This document shows positions 40,797 through 50,039 of a stretch of DNA of 64,000 nt, piece after piece. The notes beneath the pieces are model-generated. The model worked only from the letters and a program-made list of their open reading frames with translations, was not told where the DNA came from and ran no database searches. Positions within the stretch are counted from its first letter, which is position 1. Every line of letters starts with the position of its first letter. Origin of the DNA: Umezawaea sp036375055 (GTDB lineage Bacteria > Actinomycetota > Actinomycetes > Mycobacteriales > Pseudonocardiaceae); NCBI RefSeq assembly GCF_036375055.1, contig NZ_DASUSQ010000027.1:55628-119627 (forward strand), given 5' to 3'. A program made the translations under genes and the position numbers.

Positions 40797-42074
40797 CAGC
40801 AGGTGGTCCAGCACCCGCGCGCCGAACCGCAGCCCCTCCACGGGCACGCGCTCGTCCACGCCGTGCGCCATCGCCCGGTAGTCGTAGCCCTCGGGCAGCA
40901 GCAGCGGGGCGAAGCCGTAGCAGTCGATGCCCAGCGCGCTGAACGCCTTGGCGTCGGTGCCGCCGCCCAGGCAGTACGGGACGACGACGGCCTCGGGGTC
41001 CTCGGCGCGCAGGGCGTCGGCCATCGCGGTGAACCACGGCGAGTCGATCGGCGCCTGCACGGGCGGCAGGTGCTCCACGAACTCGCGGGTCACGTCCGGG
41101 CCGATGAGGCTGTCGACGGTGCTCATCAGCTCGTCCACGGTGCCGGGCAGGGTCCGGACGTCGACGTGCGCGGTCGCGGTGCCGGGGATGACGTTGACCT
41201 TGTACCCGGCCGACAGCATGGTCGGCGTGGTGCTGTTGCGGACCGTCGACTCGGCCAGCGCGCCCGCCGGGCCGAGCCGGGCGAGCGTGGCGTCGACGTC
41301 GTCCAGGTCCACCTCGACGCCCAGCGCCTCGCCGGTGCGGACGAGGAACGCCTCCACGGTCGGCGTGAGCCGGACGGGGTGGCGGTGGGCGGCCAGCCGC
41401 GCGAGGGCGTTGGCCAGCGTGACCACGGCGTTGTCGTCGTTGCGCCGCGAGCCGTGGCCCGCGCGACCGCGGGCGGTGAGCCTGAGGTGCGAGCTGCCGC
41501 GCTCCGCGGTGCCGATGGGGTACACGCGCTTGTCGCCGACCCGGTAGGAGTAGCCGCCGGACTCGCTGATGGCGGCGGCGCAGTCGGCGAACAGGTGCGG
41601 CTGGCGGTCGACGAGCCACTGCGCCCCGAGTTCGCCCTGGTCCTCCTCGTCTGCGACGAACGCCAGCACGAGGTCGCGGCGCGGACCCCGGCCCTCGCGC
41701 GACCAGGTCGACAGCACGGACAGGACCATCGCGACCATGTCCTTCATGTCCACCGCGCCCCGGCCCCACAGGTAGCCGTCGCGCAGCTCGCCGGAGAACG
41801 GCGGCACGGTCCACTCGGCCGGGTCGGCGGGCACCACGTCCAGGTGCGCCTGCACCAGCAGCGCGGGCAGCGCCGGGTCGCCACCCGGCACGCGCGCCAC
41901 CACGTTGGTGCGGCGCGGCGCCGGTTCGTACACCGTCGGCTCGACGCCCAGCGCGGACAGGTGCGCGGCGACGAACTCGGCCGCCTCGCGCTCGCCCTCG
42001 GCGTCCCCGCCGCCCCGGTTGGTGGTGTCGATCCTGATCAGCGACGCGCACAGGTCGACGACGTCCTCAGCCAT
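40788..42074 (-). CDS. M20-family metallopeptidase (dipeptidase/acyl-amino-acid deacylase type)
   Basis: 428 residues. Metal ligands of the M20 family are in place: His in LVQAHLDVVP, bridging Asp in WGRGAVDMKD, the Glu pair in VADEEDQGE, and His in MAHGVDERVP near the end. The dimerisation domain runs from about residue 185. The enzyme should hydrolyse small peptides or N-acyl amino acids in the cytosol. Its start overlaps the stop of the DppA gene by eight bases, so the two peptidases are one operon, divergent from a peptide importer. Confidence 0.94.
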   Translation of the reverse strand: MAEDVVDLCASLIRIDTTNRGGGDAEGEREAAEFVAAHLSALGVEPTVYEPAPRRTNVVARVPGGDPALPALLVQAHLDVVPADPAEWTVPPFSGELRDGYLWGRGAVDMKDMVAMVLSVLSTWSREGRGPRRDLVLAFVADEEDQGELGAQWLVDRQPHLFADCAAAISESGGYSYRVGDKRVYPIGTAERGSSHLRLTARGRAGHGSRRNDDNAVVTLANALARLAAHRHPVRLTPTVEAFLVRTGEALGVEVDLDDVDATLARLGPAGALAESTVRNSTTPTMLSAGYKVNVIPGTATAHVDVRTLPGTVDELMSTVDSLIGPDVTREFVEHLPPVQAPIDSPWFTAMADALRAEDPEAVVVPYCLGGGTDAKAFSALGIDCYGFAPLLLPEGYDYRAMAHGVDERVPVEGLRFGARVLDHLLSR

Positions 42075-42882
42075 ACACGTCCTCCACGGCTCCCGCCGCG
42101 ACGGCGGTGACGATCTTGAACGCCTTCATGGCGTCGGTCATGGTGGCCGCGTCGAACCCGACCGTGCGGGTGCCGATCAGCTCCACGGTGGGGATGACGG
42201 CGGCGGCGTGCGCGAGGTGCGTGGCGTCGAAGTCGACCTCGACCCAGTGCTCGCCGGTCACCGGGGTCACCAGGCCCGCGCGGCGGACGGCGCGCCCCGC
42301 GGCGGCGGTGAGGCGCGCGGCGGTGACCTCGGGCGGGTCGCAGATCGCGGCGTAGCGGCTGACGCACTCCTTGACCGGCACGAGTTCCGCCCCCGGCGCG
42401 TAGTCGGCGGCGTCCTCGCAGGTCTTGTCGTCACCGGACACCAGGAGCACCGGAACACCGTGTTCCGCGGCCACCGCGGCGTTGAGCCTGCCCTCGCTCG
42501 CGGGCACGCCGTCGAGGCGGACCTGGGTGATCGAGTTCTCCAGGTAGGTGTGGGCGAGCACGCCGTCCTCGCCCGCGCCGGTGTGGTAACCGAGGAACAC
42601 GACCCCCTCCACACCGCTGTCGATCCCCTGCATCATCGAGAGCGGCTTGTGCCGTCCGGTGAGCATCCGGGCGCGCGGGTCGAGGTGTTCCAGCAGGAGG
42701 TTGCGCTGGCTGTTGTGGGCCTCGTTGACGAGGACTTCGGTGCCGAGCCCGGCGACGGTGGCGTTGACGTCGCCGGTGAACAGGCGGCGGAAGCGCTGCC
42801 ACTGCTCGGTGCCGGGCTCGACGTCGGCGGGGCAGGTGACGCCGGTCGCGCCCTCCATGTCCGCCGAGATCATGATCCGCAT
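42067..42882 (-). CDS. dppA: M55 D-aminopeptidase DppA
   Basis: 271 residues from ATG 42882. The M55 zinc ligands can be read as Asp8 and Glu10 (SADMEGATGV), His56 (NEAHNSQRN), His100 (GYHTGAG) and Glu130 (PASEGRLNAA), in the spacing of Bacillus subtilis DppA. The family releases N-terminal D-amino acids, preferring D-Ala-containing peptides. It is divergent from an oligopeptide transporter, reproducing the Bacillus dpp pairing of DppA with a dipeptide importer. A TACGCT element about nine bases upstream suggests leaderless transcription. Confidence 0.93.
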   Translation of the reverse strand: MRIMISADMEGATGVTCPADVEPGTEQWQRFRRLFTGDVNATVAGLGTEVLVNEAHNSQRNLLLEHLDPRARMLTGRHKPLSMMQGIDSGVEGVVFLGYHTGAGEDGVLAHTYLENSITQVRLDGVPASEGRLNAAVAAEHGVPVLLVSGDDKTCEDAADYAPGAELVPVKECVSRYAAICDPPEVTAARLTAAAGRAVRRAGLVTPVTGEHWVEVDFDATHLAHAAAVIPTVELIGTRTVGFDAATMTDAMKAFKIVTAVAAGAVEDVYG

Positions 42883-42910
42883 GGTCGTCAGCGTAGGGCT
42901 TGGGTGGTCT

Positions 42911-42940
42911 TTGTCGAGTTGATGGAGTAAATGGTTACTT
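42911..42940 (+). promoter_or_regulatory. Candidate promoter of the peptide-transporter operon
   Basis: TTGTCG (42911-42916) and TTACTT (42935-42940) are 18 bases apart and lie 34 bases before the transporter's first gene. The -10 element overlaps a small palindrome AGTAA-atgg-TTACT (42926-42939) that could be an operator shared with the divergent dppA operon. Confidence 0.4.
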
Positions 42941-42974
42941 TCGCGCGGCAGCACTCTGGGGAGAGGTAGGGCCA

Positions 42975-44756
42975 GTGGGAACCATCAGGCGTGTGGCCTC
43001 GATCGTGGGGGCGGTGGGGTTGGCGGCGTCGTCGCTCGCCCCGTCGGCACAGGCACAACAACCGGTCACCCTGAGGGTGGCCATCGTCCAGCAGGTCGAC
43101 TCGCTCAACCCGTTCCTCGCCACCTACCAGGCGAGCACCGAGGTCGGGCGGCTGATGTACGACTACCTGACGGCCTACGACGCGAAGGACCAGCGGCCGG
43201 TCGAGGCCCTGGCGAAGTCGTGGGAGAAGTCGGCCGACAACCTCACCTGGACGTTCACCGTCCCGGACGGCAAGAAGTGGTCCGACGACCAGCCGATCAC
43301 GGCCGGGGACGTCGCCTTCACCTACAACCTCATGATGACCGACAAGGAGGCCGCCACCGCCAACGGCAGCTTCGTGGCGGGCTTCGAGTCGGTGACGGCG
43401 CCGGACGACCGCACGGTCGTGATCAAGACCAGGGCGCCGCAGGCGAGCATGCTGGCGCTGGACGTGCCGATCGTGCCCGAGCACGTCTGGAAGGGCGTCG
43501 GGAAGATCGCCGACTACAAGAACGACACCCCGCCGGTCGTGGGCAGCGGCCCGTTCGTCCTCTCGGAGTACCGGGCGAACGAGTTCATCAAGCTCAAGGC
43601 CAACAAGAACTACTGGCGGGGCGCGCCGAAGTACGACGAGCTGCACTTCGTCTACTACAAGACCGTCGACGCCGCCGTGCAGGCGCTGGACAGGGGCGAG
43701 CTGGACCTGGTCAACCGGATGGGCCCGGCGCAGTTCGACTCGCTGAAGGGCAAGTCGGGCATCACCCTCAACAAGGCCCAGGGGAGGCGCTTCAACGAGC
43801 TGGTGCTCAACTCCGGCGCCGCCACCAGGACCGGTGAGCCGATCGGCGACGGGCACCCGGCCCTCAAGGACGTGAGGGTGCGCCGGGCGGTGGCGAAGGC
43901 CATCGACCAGGACGCGATCATCGCGCGGGTCAACGGCGGCTACGCCGAGCGCGGCACCGGGCCGATCCCGCCGGTGTTCCCGGACTTCCACCTCACACCG
44001 GAGACCGTGCGGCCGTTCGACCCGGCGGCGGCGAACACCGAACTCGACCAGGCGGGCTACCCGAGGGGCGCCGACGGCACCAGGGTCGGCCCCGACGGCA
44101 CCCCGCTGCGCTTCCGGCTGATCGGCCACACCAGCCGCGCCTACGACGAGCAGGCCGGCGAGTACGTCAAGGGGTCGCTCGCCGACGTCGGCATCGCGGT
44201 CGACGTGCAGCTCGTGGCGGACACGCTGCTCGACGAGTACGGCGTCGCGGGCAAGTTCGACCTGATCTTCAGCGGGTGGGGCACCAACCCGGACCCGGAC
44301 TTCATCCTGTCGCTGCACACCTGCGACGCCCGGCCCGCCTCGCCGACCGCGACCGGCACGACAGACTCGTTCTTCTGCGACGCCACCTACGACGAGCTGT
44401 ACCGGCAGCAGGGCGCCGAACTCGACCCGGCCAAGCGGTCCGAGCTGGTCAAGCGGATGCAGCAGCGGTTCTACGACGAGGTCCCGGCGATCATCCTCGG
44501 CCACGACAACGCCCTGGAGGCCTACCGCAACGACACCTTCGCGAGCTTCACGATCCAGCCCGACCCCGGCGGCGTGATCATGGCGCAGAACGGCGTGTGG
44601 GGCTACTACGGCGCGGTGCCCGTGGCGGCCTCGACGGGCTCCTCGGGGCCGAAGGGGCTCCTGGTCGCGGGTGCCGTCGTGGTCGTCCTGCTGGTGGGCG
44701 GCGGCGTGTGGCTGCTGGCCAGGCGTCGCGGCGCGACCGCCGGGGACCGGGAGTGA
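42975..44756 (+). CDS. Oligopeptide/dipeptide ABC transporter binding protein with C-terminal membrane anchor
   Basis: 593 residues, GTG 42975 behind GGTAGG. An N-terminal signal (RRVASIVGAVGLAASSLAPSAQA) leads into an SBP family 5 domain (LNPFLATYQASTEVGRLMYDYLTAYD, then WSDDQPITAGDVAFTYNLMM and PIVPEHVW). No lipobox cysteine is seen. Instead the C-terminus has a Ser/Gly linker and a membrane span (GLLVAGAVVVVLLVGGGVWLLARRR), so the protein is anchored from its C-terminal end. It captures peptides outside the cell for the two permeases and the dual ATPase, all joined by GTGA overlaps. Confidence 0.93.
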   Translation: MGTIRRVASIVGAVGLAASSLAPSAQAQQPVTLRVAIVQQVDSLNPFLATYQASTEVGRLMYDYLTAYDAKDQRPVEALAKSWEKSADNLTWTFTVPDGKKWSDDQPITAGDVAFTYNLMMTDKEAATANGSFVAGFESVTAPDDRTVVIKTRAPQASMLALDVPIVPEHVWKGVGKIADYKNDTPPVVGSGPFVLSEYRANEFIKLKANKNYWRGAPKYDELHFVYYKTVDAAVQALDRGELDLVNRMGPAQFDSLKGKSGITLNKAQGRRFNELVLNSGAATRTGEPIGDGHPALKDVRVRRAVAKAIDQDAIIARVNGGYAERGTGPIPPVFPDFHLTPETVRPFDPAAANTELDQAGYPRGADGTRVGPDGTPLRFRLIGHTSRAYDEQAGEYVKGSLADVGIAVDVQLVADTLLDEYGVAGKFDLIFSGWGTNPDPDFILSLHTCDARPASPTATGTTDSFFCDATYDELYRQQGAELDPAKRSELVKRMQQRFYDEVPAIILGHDNALEAYRNDTFASFTIQPDPGGVIMAQNGVWGYYGAVPVAASTGSSGPKGLLVAGAVVVVLLVGGGVWLLARRRGATAGDRE

Positions 44757-45757
44757 CCGCTCCGCCCCTGGCCGAGTCCTCCCCGCGACGGGGCGGCGGC
44801 GTCCTGCGCCACGTCGCGGGGAAGCTCGGCGGCGCACTGGCGGGCCTCGCGGGCGTGGTGGTGCTGGGGTTCTTCCTGTTCCGGCTCATCCCCGGCGACC
44901 CGACGGTCACGATGACCAGGGGCCGCCAGGTCGACGAGGCGCAGATCGCCGAGCTGCGCGCCCTGCACGGCTACGACCGGCCGATCGTCGAGCAGTTCGG
45001 CCAGTACGTCGGCGGGCTGCTGCACGGCGACATGGGCACCTCGCTGTTCTACCGGCGCACGGTGGCGGAGCTGATCGCCGAACGGGTCTGGCCGACGCTG
45101 CTGCTGGTCGGCACGTCCACGCTGATCGCGGTGACGCTGGGCCTGTGGCTGGGCATCCGCGGCGCGTGGCGGCGCGACAGCCCGTTCGACCGGGCCTCCA
45201 CGGGCGTGGCGCTGGTCGGGTGGGCGATGCCCGCGTTCTGGCTGGGGATGCTGCTGTCGATGGCCACCGGGAACCTGTTCCCCAGCGGCGGGATGCGGTT
45301 CTCCAACACCCCGCCGGACTTCTGGTCGCAGGCGCTGGACGTCGCCCACCACATGGTGCTGCCGTGCCTGACCCTCATCGCCGTCGTCTACGCCCAGTAC
45401 CAGCTGGTGATGCGCTCCTCCCTGCTGGAGGAGATGAACGCCGACTACCTGACCACCGCGCGCGCCAAGGGCCTGCGCGACGACCAGGTGCGCCGCCGCC
45501 ACGCCGTGCCCAACGCGCTGCTGCCGACGGTGACGCTGGTGTTCCTGCACATCGGGCTCGTCGTCACCGGCGCGATCACCGTGGAGACGGTGTTCTCCTG
45601 GCCCGGTCTCGGCCTGCTGACCTACGAGGCCCTCGCCGGACCGGACCTGCCGCTGCTCCAGGGCACGTTCGTGGTCCTCGCGGGCTCGGTGATCGTGATG
45701 AACGTGCTGGCGGACCTGCTCTACCAGGTCCTCGACCCGAGGGTGCGTGCGTCGTGA
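44753..45757 (+). CDS. Peptide ABC transporter permease (DppB type)
   Basis: 334 residues, GTGA overlap with the binding-protein gene. It has six hydrophobic segments, the DppB-like N-terminal motif FFLFRLIPGDPTVTMTRGRQ and the ATPase-contact loop RAKGLRDDQVRRRHAVPNALLPTVT. It is the first of two permeases forming the import channel. Confidence 0.95.
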   Translation: MTAPPLAESSPRRGGGVLRHVAGKLGGALAGLAGVVVLGFFLFRLIPGDPTVTMTRGRQVDEAQIAELRALHGYDRPIVEQFGQYVGGLLHGDMGTSLFYRRTVAELIAERVWPTLLLVGTSTLIAVTLGLWLGIRGAWRRDSPFDRASTGVALVGWAMPAFWLGMLLSMATGNLFPSGGMRFSNTPPDFWSQALDVAHHMVLPCLTLIAVVYAQYQLVMRSSLLEEMNADYLTTARAKGLRDDQVRRRHAVPNALLPTVTLVFLHIGLVVTGAITVETVFSWPGLGLLTYEALAGPDLPLLQGTFVVLAGSVIVMNVLADLLYQVLDPRVRAS

Positions 45758-46638
45758 CGAGCATCGTGTGGCAGCGCCGCCGGGCGGCGGTCGGCTCGAC
45801 CTGGCGGGACTTCACCCGCGACCGCGGCGGCCTGATCGGCCTGGTGGTGCTCGGCGCCGTCGTGGTGCTGGCGCTGCTCGCGCCCCTGGTCACCGATCCC
45901 GCCGCCCTGGACGTGACGAAGGCCGCCGGGGAGCGCTGGCAGCCGCCCAGCGGCGAGTACTGGTTCGGCACCGACCACACCGGCCGGTCCGTGCTGCTGC
46001 TGACGTGGTGGGGCAGCCGCATCTCGCTGCTGGTCGGGCTCACCGCGACCGTGCTGTCGGTGATGATCGGCACCCTGGTCGGCATCACGGCCGCGCACTT
46101 CGGCGGGTGGCCGTCGGCGGGGCTGATGTGGGTGACGAGCTTCTTCCTCGTCCTCCCGTCGCTGGTGCTCGCCATCGCGCTGTCCTCGGTGCTGCCGCGC
46201 GGCATCTGGACGATCGTGCTGGCGATCGCCGTGACGTCGTGGGCGTCGACCGCGCGGCTGGTGCGGGCGCAGACGCTGAGCGTGGAGGCCCGGCCCTACA
46301 TCGAGCGCGCCAGGGTGCTCGGCGGCGGGCACGCGCACGTGATCGGGCGGCACGTCCTGCCCGCCGTGCTGCCGCTGGTGTTCGTGAACACGACCCTGAC
46401 CGTGGCGAACGCGATCGTCGCCGAGGCGACCCTGTCGTTCCTGGGGCTGGGCGACCCGGCGGCGGTGTCGTGGGGGTCGATGCTGCGCGCGGCGAACCTG
46501 CACGGCGCGGTGTCGCAGCGGGCGTGGTGGTTCCTGCTGCCGCCCGGCCTGGGCGTGGTGGTGGTCGTGCTGACGTTCACGCTCGTCGGGCGGGCGCTGG
46601 AGACGGTGTTGAACCCGAGGCTGAGGGGAGACCGGTGA
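45754..46638 (+). CDS. Peptide ABC transporter permease (DppC type)
   Basis: 294 residues, GTGA overlap with the preceding permease. The DppC-like FGTDHTGRSVLLLTWWGSRISL motif follows the first membrane span, and the ATPase-contact loop is IERARVLGGGHAHVIGRHVLPAVLPLV. The C-terminal GLGDPAAVSWGSML is also typical of the subunit. It pairs with DppB-type permease. Confidence 0.95.
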   Translation: MTSIVWQRRRAAVGSTWRDFTRDRGGLIGLVVLGAVVVLALLAPLVTDPAALDVTKAAGERWQPPSGEYWFGTDHTGRSVLLLTWWGSRISLLVGLTATVLSVMIGTLVGITAAHFGGWPSAGLMWVTSFFLVLPSLVLAIALSSVLPRGIWTIVLAIAVTSWASTARLVRAQTLSVEARPYIERARVLGGGHAHVIGRHVLPAVLPLVFVNTTLTVANAIVAEATLSFLGLGDPAAVSWGSMLRAANLHGAVSQRAWWFLLPPGLGVVVVVLTFTLVGRALETVLNPRLRGDR

Positions 46639-48203
46639 GCCCGCTGCTGGAGTTGCGCGGTCTGGGGGTGCGCTACCGCACCGACCGCGGCGAGGTCACG
46701 GCCGTCCGGGACGTGGACCTCACCCTGGAGGCCGGGCAGACGCTGGGCCTGGCGGGGGAGTCGGGGTGCGGCAAGTCGACCGTGGCCATGTCGGTGCTGC
46801 GGCTGCTGCCGAAGTCCGCGCGCGTCGACGGGGAGATCCTGCTCGACGGCGAGGACGTCACCACGATGACCTGGGGCAGGCTGCGCGCGGTGCGCTGGGC
46901 GCGGGCGTCGGTGGTGTTCCAGGGCGCCATGCACGCCCTCAACCCCGTGCGGCGGGTCGGCGACCAGATCGCCGAGCCGATCCGGCTGCACGGCGGCTCG
47001 GCCCGCGTCGCCGACCTGCTCGACCAGGTCGAACTGCCCGCCGCGAAGGCGCGGGCCTACCCGCACGAGCTGTCCGGCGGGCAGAAGCAGCGGATCATGA
47101 TCGCGATGGCGCTGGCCTGCGACCCGAGGCTGGTGATCGCCGACGAGCCGACGACGGCGCTGGACGTGATCGTGCAGGCCCAGGTCCTCGGCGTGCTGAG
47201 CAGGCTGGTCGCCGAGCAGGGCATCGGGCTGGTCATGATCAGCCACGACCTGTCGGTGCTCGCCAGCACGTGCGACCGGCTCGCGGTCATGCGGCACGGC
47301 GCCATCGTCGAGCAGGGTCCGGCGCGGGAGGTCATCGCCGCACCCACCCACCCGCACACCCAGGCGCTCGCCGCGGCGTTCCCCGTCGTCGGCGACCCGG
47401 CGTTCCGGCAGGTGCGGCCGGACGAGGTGCGGGAGTCCGCGCCGCTGCTGCGCGCCGAGGGCCTGCGGGTCGACTACCGGGGCCGCGCCGGGGTCGTGCG
47501 GGCGGTGCGGGGCGTCGACCTGGAGATCGGCACCGGCGAGATCGTGGCGCTGGTCGGCGAGTCCGGCTCCGGCAAGACCACCACCGCCCGCACGCTGCTC
47601 GGACTGCGCGCGCCGACCGCCGGGCGGGTGCTGTTCGAGGGCGCCGAGCTGCCCACGTCGGCGAAGGGCCTGCGCGAGTACCGGCGGCAGGTGCAGCTGG
47701 TCCTCCAGGACCCGACCAGCGCGCTCAACCCCCGCCACACGGTGTACGAGTCGGTCGCCGAGGGCCTGCGCATCCACCGGGTGCCCGGCGACGAGGCCGA
47801 GCTGGTCGCCGACGCGCTGGCCAAGGCCGAGATGCGCCCGCCCGAGTCGTTCTTCCCGGTGCTGCCGCACGAGCTGTCCGGCGGCCAGCGGCAGCGGGTG
47901 GTGATCGCGGGCGCCCTGGCCCTCGGCCCCCGGCTGCTGGTGGCCGACGAACCGGTGGCCTCGCTCGACGCGTCGGTGCGCGGCGAGATCCTGGCGCTGC
48001 TGCTCCGGCTGCGCCGCGACCTCGGCCTGGCCGCGTTGATCATCACCCACGACCTGGGGCTGGCGTGGAGCATCGCGGACCGGGTCGCGGTGATGTACGA
48101 GGGCGTGCTGGTCGAGCAGGGGACCGTGGAGGAGGTGCTGCTCACCCCGCGGCACGAGTACACCCGCAGGCTGCTCGCGGCAGTGCCGAGCACCACCCCG
48201 TGA
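46635..48203 (+). CDS. Dual ATP-binding protein of the peptide transporter (DppD-DppF fusion)
   Basis: 522 residues with two complete ATPase domains: Walker A GESGCGKST near residue 40 and GESGSGKTT near residue 312, signatures LSGGQKQR and LSGGQRQR, and two Walker B/H-loop sets (VIADEPTTALD, ISHD; LVADEPVASLD, ITHD). In many bacteria these are two genes; here one chain supplies both. The end of the first half (HPHTQALAAAFP) is the family-specific oligopeptide-transporter tail. GTGA overlap with the upstream permease. Confidence 0.95.
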   Translation: MSPLLELRGLGVRYRTDRGEVTAVRDVDLTLEAGQTLGLAGESGCGKSTVAMSVLRLLPKSARVDGEILLDGEDVTTMTWGRLRAVRWARASVVFQGAMHALNPVRRVGDQIAEPIRLHGGSARVADLLDQVELPAAKARAYPHELSGGQKQRIMIAMALACDPRLVIADEPTTALDVIVQAQVLGVLSRLVAEQGIGLVMISHDLSVLASTCDRLAVMRHGAIVEQGPAREVIAAPTHPHTQALAAAFPVVGDPAFRQVRPDEVRESAPLLRAEGLRVDYRGRAGVVRAVRGVDLEIGTGEIVALVGESGSGKTTTARTLLGLRAPTAGRVLFEGAELPTSAKGLREYRRQVQLVLQDPTSALNPRHTVYESVAEGLRIHRVPGDEAELVADALAKAEMRPPESFFPVLPHELSGGQRQRVVIAGALALGPRLLVADEPVASLDASVRGEILALLLRLRRDLGLAALIITHDLGLAWSIADRVAVMYEGVLVEQGTVEEVLLTPRHEYTRRLLAAVPSTTP

Positions 48204-48266
48204 GGCCGTAGCGGAAACCGTCACCGGCGGTGAACACTGATCTTGGTCCCGGCCGGAGAGGTGTAC

Positions 48267-50033
48267 ATGAGCCGTGCGCGTTGGAGCACCGCGTCCACAG
48301 CCCTGCTGGGCAAGCTGATCGGCGAGCTGGCGTTCGAGGCGCTGCTGCACCCCGAGCCGGACGGTGACGGCTACCTGCTCGACCTCGGTGCCTCGCGGTA
48401 CTCGTTCACCGCCGCGCGCGGCGCGTTCGGCGGCTGGCGGCTGGACCCGGCGAGCCTGCGGCGCGTCCCGGTCGGCCGCTACGGCCCCGGCGCCCCCGGT
48501 CCGGCCGACGACGTCCAGCTGTTCCTGGTGGAGGCCGCCGACGGGTTGGGCATCGCCCCGGTGACGCTCGCGAACTACCTGCTGGAGATCACCTCGACCC
48601 TGGCCGCGGACGTGGCGCTCGCGGCGACCGCGCTGCCCGCGGCCGAGCTGGCGAAGCTCGACCACGGCGAGCTGGAGGGCCACCTGACCGGCCACCCGAG
48701 GCTGGTGGCGAACAAGGGCCGGATCGGCTTCTCCGCCTCCGACGTGGCCGCCTACGCGCCGGAGTCGCGGCGCGTGCTGCGGCTGCCGTGGCTGGCGGTG
48801 CACCGCGGCCTCGGCGAGTTCCGCTGCGTCCCGGCGCTCTCGGAGCACGCGCTGCGCGCCGCCGAGCTGGACCAGGACACGGTGGCGGCGTTCACGGCCG
48901 TGCTGCGCGACCGCGGCCTGGACCCGGACGCCTACGTGTGGATGCCGGTGCACCCGTGGCAGCTCGACAACGTGGTGCGCACGATGTGGGCCCCCGAGGT
49001 GGCGGGCGACCGGATCGTGCCGCTGGGCGAGGCACCGGACGAGTACCTGCCGACGCAGTCGATCCGCACGCTGTCCAACGTCGACCGGGTCGACCGCCTC
49101 CAGGTGAAGCTGCCGCTGCGGATCCTCAACACCACCGTCTGGCGCGGTGTGCTGCCGGAGATCGCCGTGGCCGCGCCCGTGGTCACCCAGTGGCTCAAGG
49201 GCCTGTGGGCCTCCGACGAGCTGCTGGCCGGGTGGCGCGCGGAACTGCTCGGCGAGGTCGCCTCGGTCGCGGTCGCGCACCCCCGGATCGACGGGATCGA
49301 CGGCTCGCCCTACCGGCTGCGCGAGACGCTGGCGTGCGTGTGGCGCGAACCGGTCGAACCGCGACTGGCCGCGGGGGAGCGGGTCTGGCCGCTGGCCGCC
49401 GTGCTGCACGTCGACCACCACGGGCAGCCGCTGGTGGAGGAGTTCGTCGCACGGGCCGGGGTCGACCAGCGGACGTGGGTGTCGGCGCTGCTCGCGGCGC
49501 TGCTCCGGCCGCTGCTGCACCTGCTGTTCCACTACGGCGTCACGGTGAACCCGCACGGGCAGAACATCCTGGTCGTCGAGGGACCGGACGGGCTGCCCGC
49601 GCGGATCGCGGTGAAGGACCTGATCGACGACGTCAGCCTGTCGCTGGAGCCCGTGCCGCAGCGCGGTCCCGCGCCCGACGAGCACGCCCCCGTGCTGCCG
49701 CGCCGGGACTGGCCCGCACTGCGGTCCTACCTGGTCAACGCGTTCCTGGTCGGCGTAGGCCAGCCGCTCGACCTGCTGCTGCCCAGGGCCGAGCTGTGGC
49801 GGCGGGTGCGCGGCGAGGTCGAGGCCTACCGGCGGCGCTTCCCCGCGCTCGCGGAGCGGATCGACGCGGCCGACCTGCTGGGGCCGTCGTTCCCGCACTA
49901 CCCGCTCAACGGCGACCGGCTGCTCGTGACCGGGTACGCCGAGCAGCCCGGCCACCGGTCGGTGCGGCCCTCGGGGGAGGTGCCGAACCCGCTGGCAGCG
50001 GTGACGGCCGTCGAACCCCCCGACGGCTGGTGA
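48267..50033 (+). CDS. IucA/IucC-family NRPS-independent siderophore synthetase
   Basis: 588 residues, ATG with GGAGAGG upstream. NIS synthetase motifs are evident: VANKGRIGFS and HPWQLDNV in the ATP/carboxylate region, IRTLSNVDRVDRLQVKLPLRILNT, VTVNPHGQN and KDLIDDVSLS. A FhuF-like C-terminal domain follows. The family adenylates citrate or another carboxylate and couples it to an amine or alcohol. No decarboxylase, monooxygenase, exporter or iron-box is adjacent, so it either makes a small carboxylate conjugate alone or works with genes elsewhere. It starts 64 bases after the transporter ATPase. Confidence 0.92.
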   Translation: MSRARWSTASTALLGKLIGELAFEALLHPEPDGDGYLLDLGASRYSFTAARGAFGGWRLDPASLRRVPVGRYGPGAPGPADDVQLFLVEAADGLGIAPVTLANYLLEITSTLAADVALAATALPAAELAKLDHGELEGHLTGHPRLVANKGRIGFSASDVAAYAPESRRVLRLPWLAVHRGLGEFRCVPALSEHALRAAELDQDTVAAFTAVLRDRGLDPDAYVWMPVHPWQLDNVVRTMWAPEVAGDRIVPLGEAPDEYLPTQSIRTLSNVDRVDRLQVKLPLRILNTTVWRGVLPEIAVAAPVVTQWLKGLWASDELLAGWRAELLGEVASVAVAHPRIDGIDGSPYRLRETLACVWREPVEPRLAAGERVWPLAAVLHVDHHGQPLVEEFVARAGVDQRTWVSALLAALLRPLLHLLFHYGVTVNPHGQNILVVEGPDGLPARIAVKDLIDDVSLSLEPVPQRGPAPDEHAPVLPRRDWPALRSYLVNAFLVGVGQPLDLLLPRAELWRRVRGEVEAYRRRFPALAERIDAADLLGPSFPHYPLNGDRLLVTGYAEQPGHRSVRPSGEVPNPLAAVTAVEPPDGW

Positions 50034-50039
50034 GACCAC

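Noticed and set aside
48204..48266. Iron-box (DmdR/IdeR type) ahead of the siderophore synthetase
   Set aside because: The gap contains only a short CACCGGCGGTG palindrome; no TTAGGTTAGGCTAACC-like site is present.
46296..50039. Minus-strand open frame of about 1250 codons
   Set aside because: Runs antisense through the second permease, the dual ATPase and the IucA/IucC gene, all of which have strong family motifs; its translation is low-complexity.
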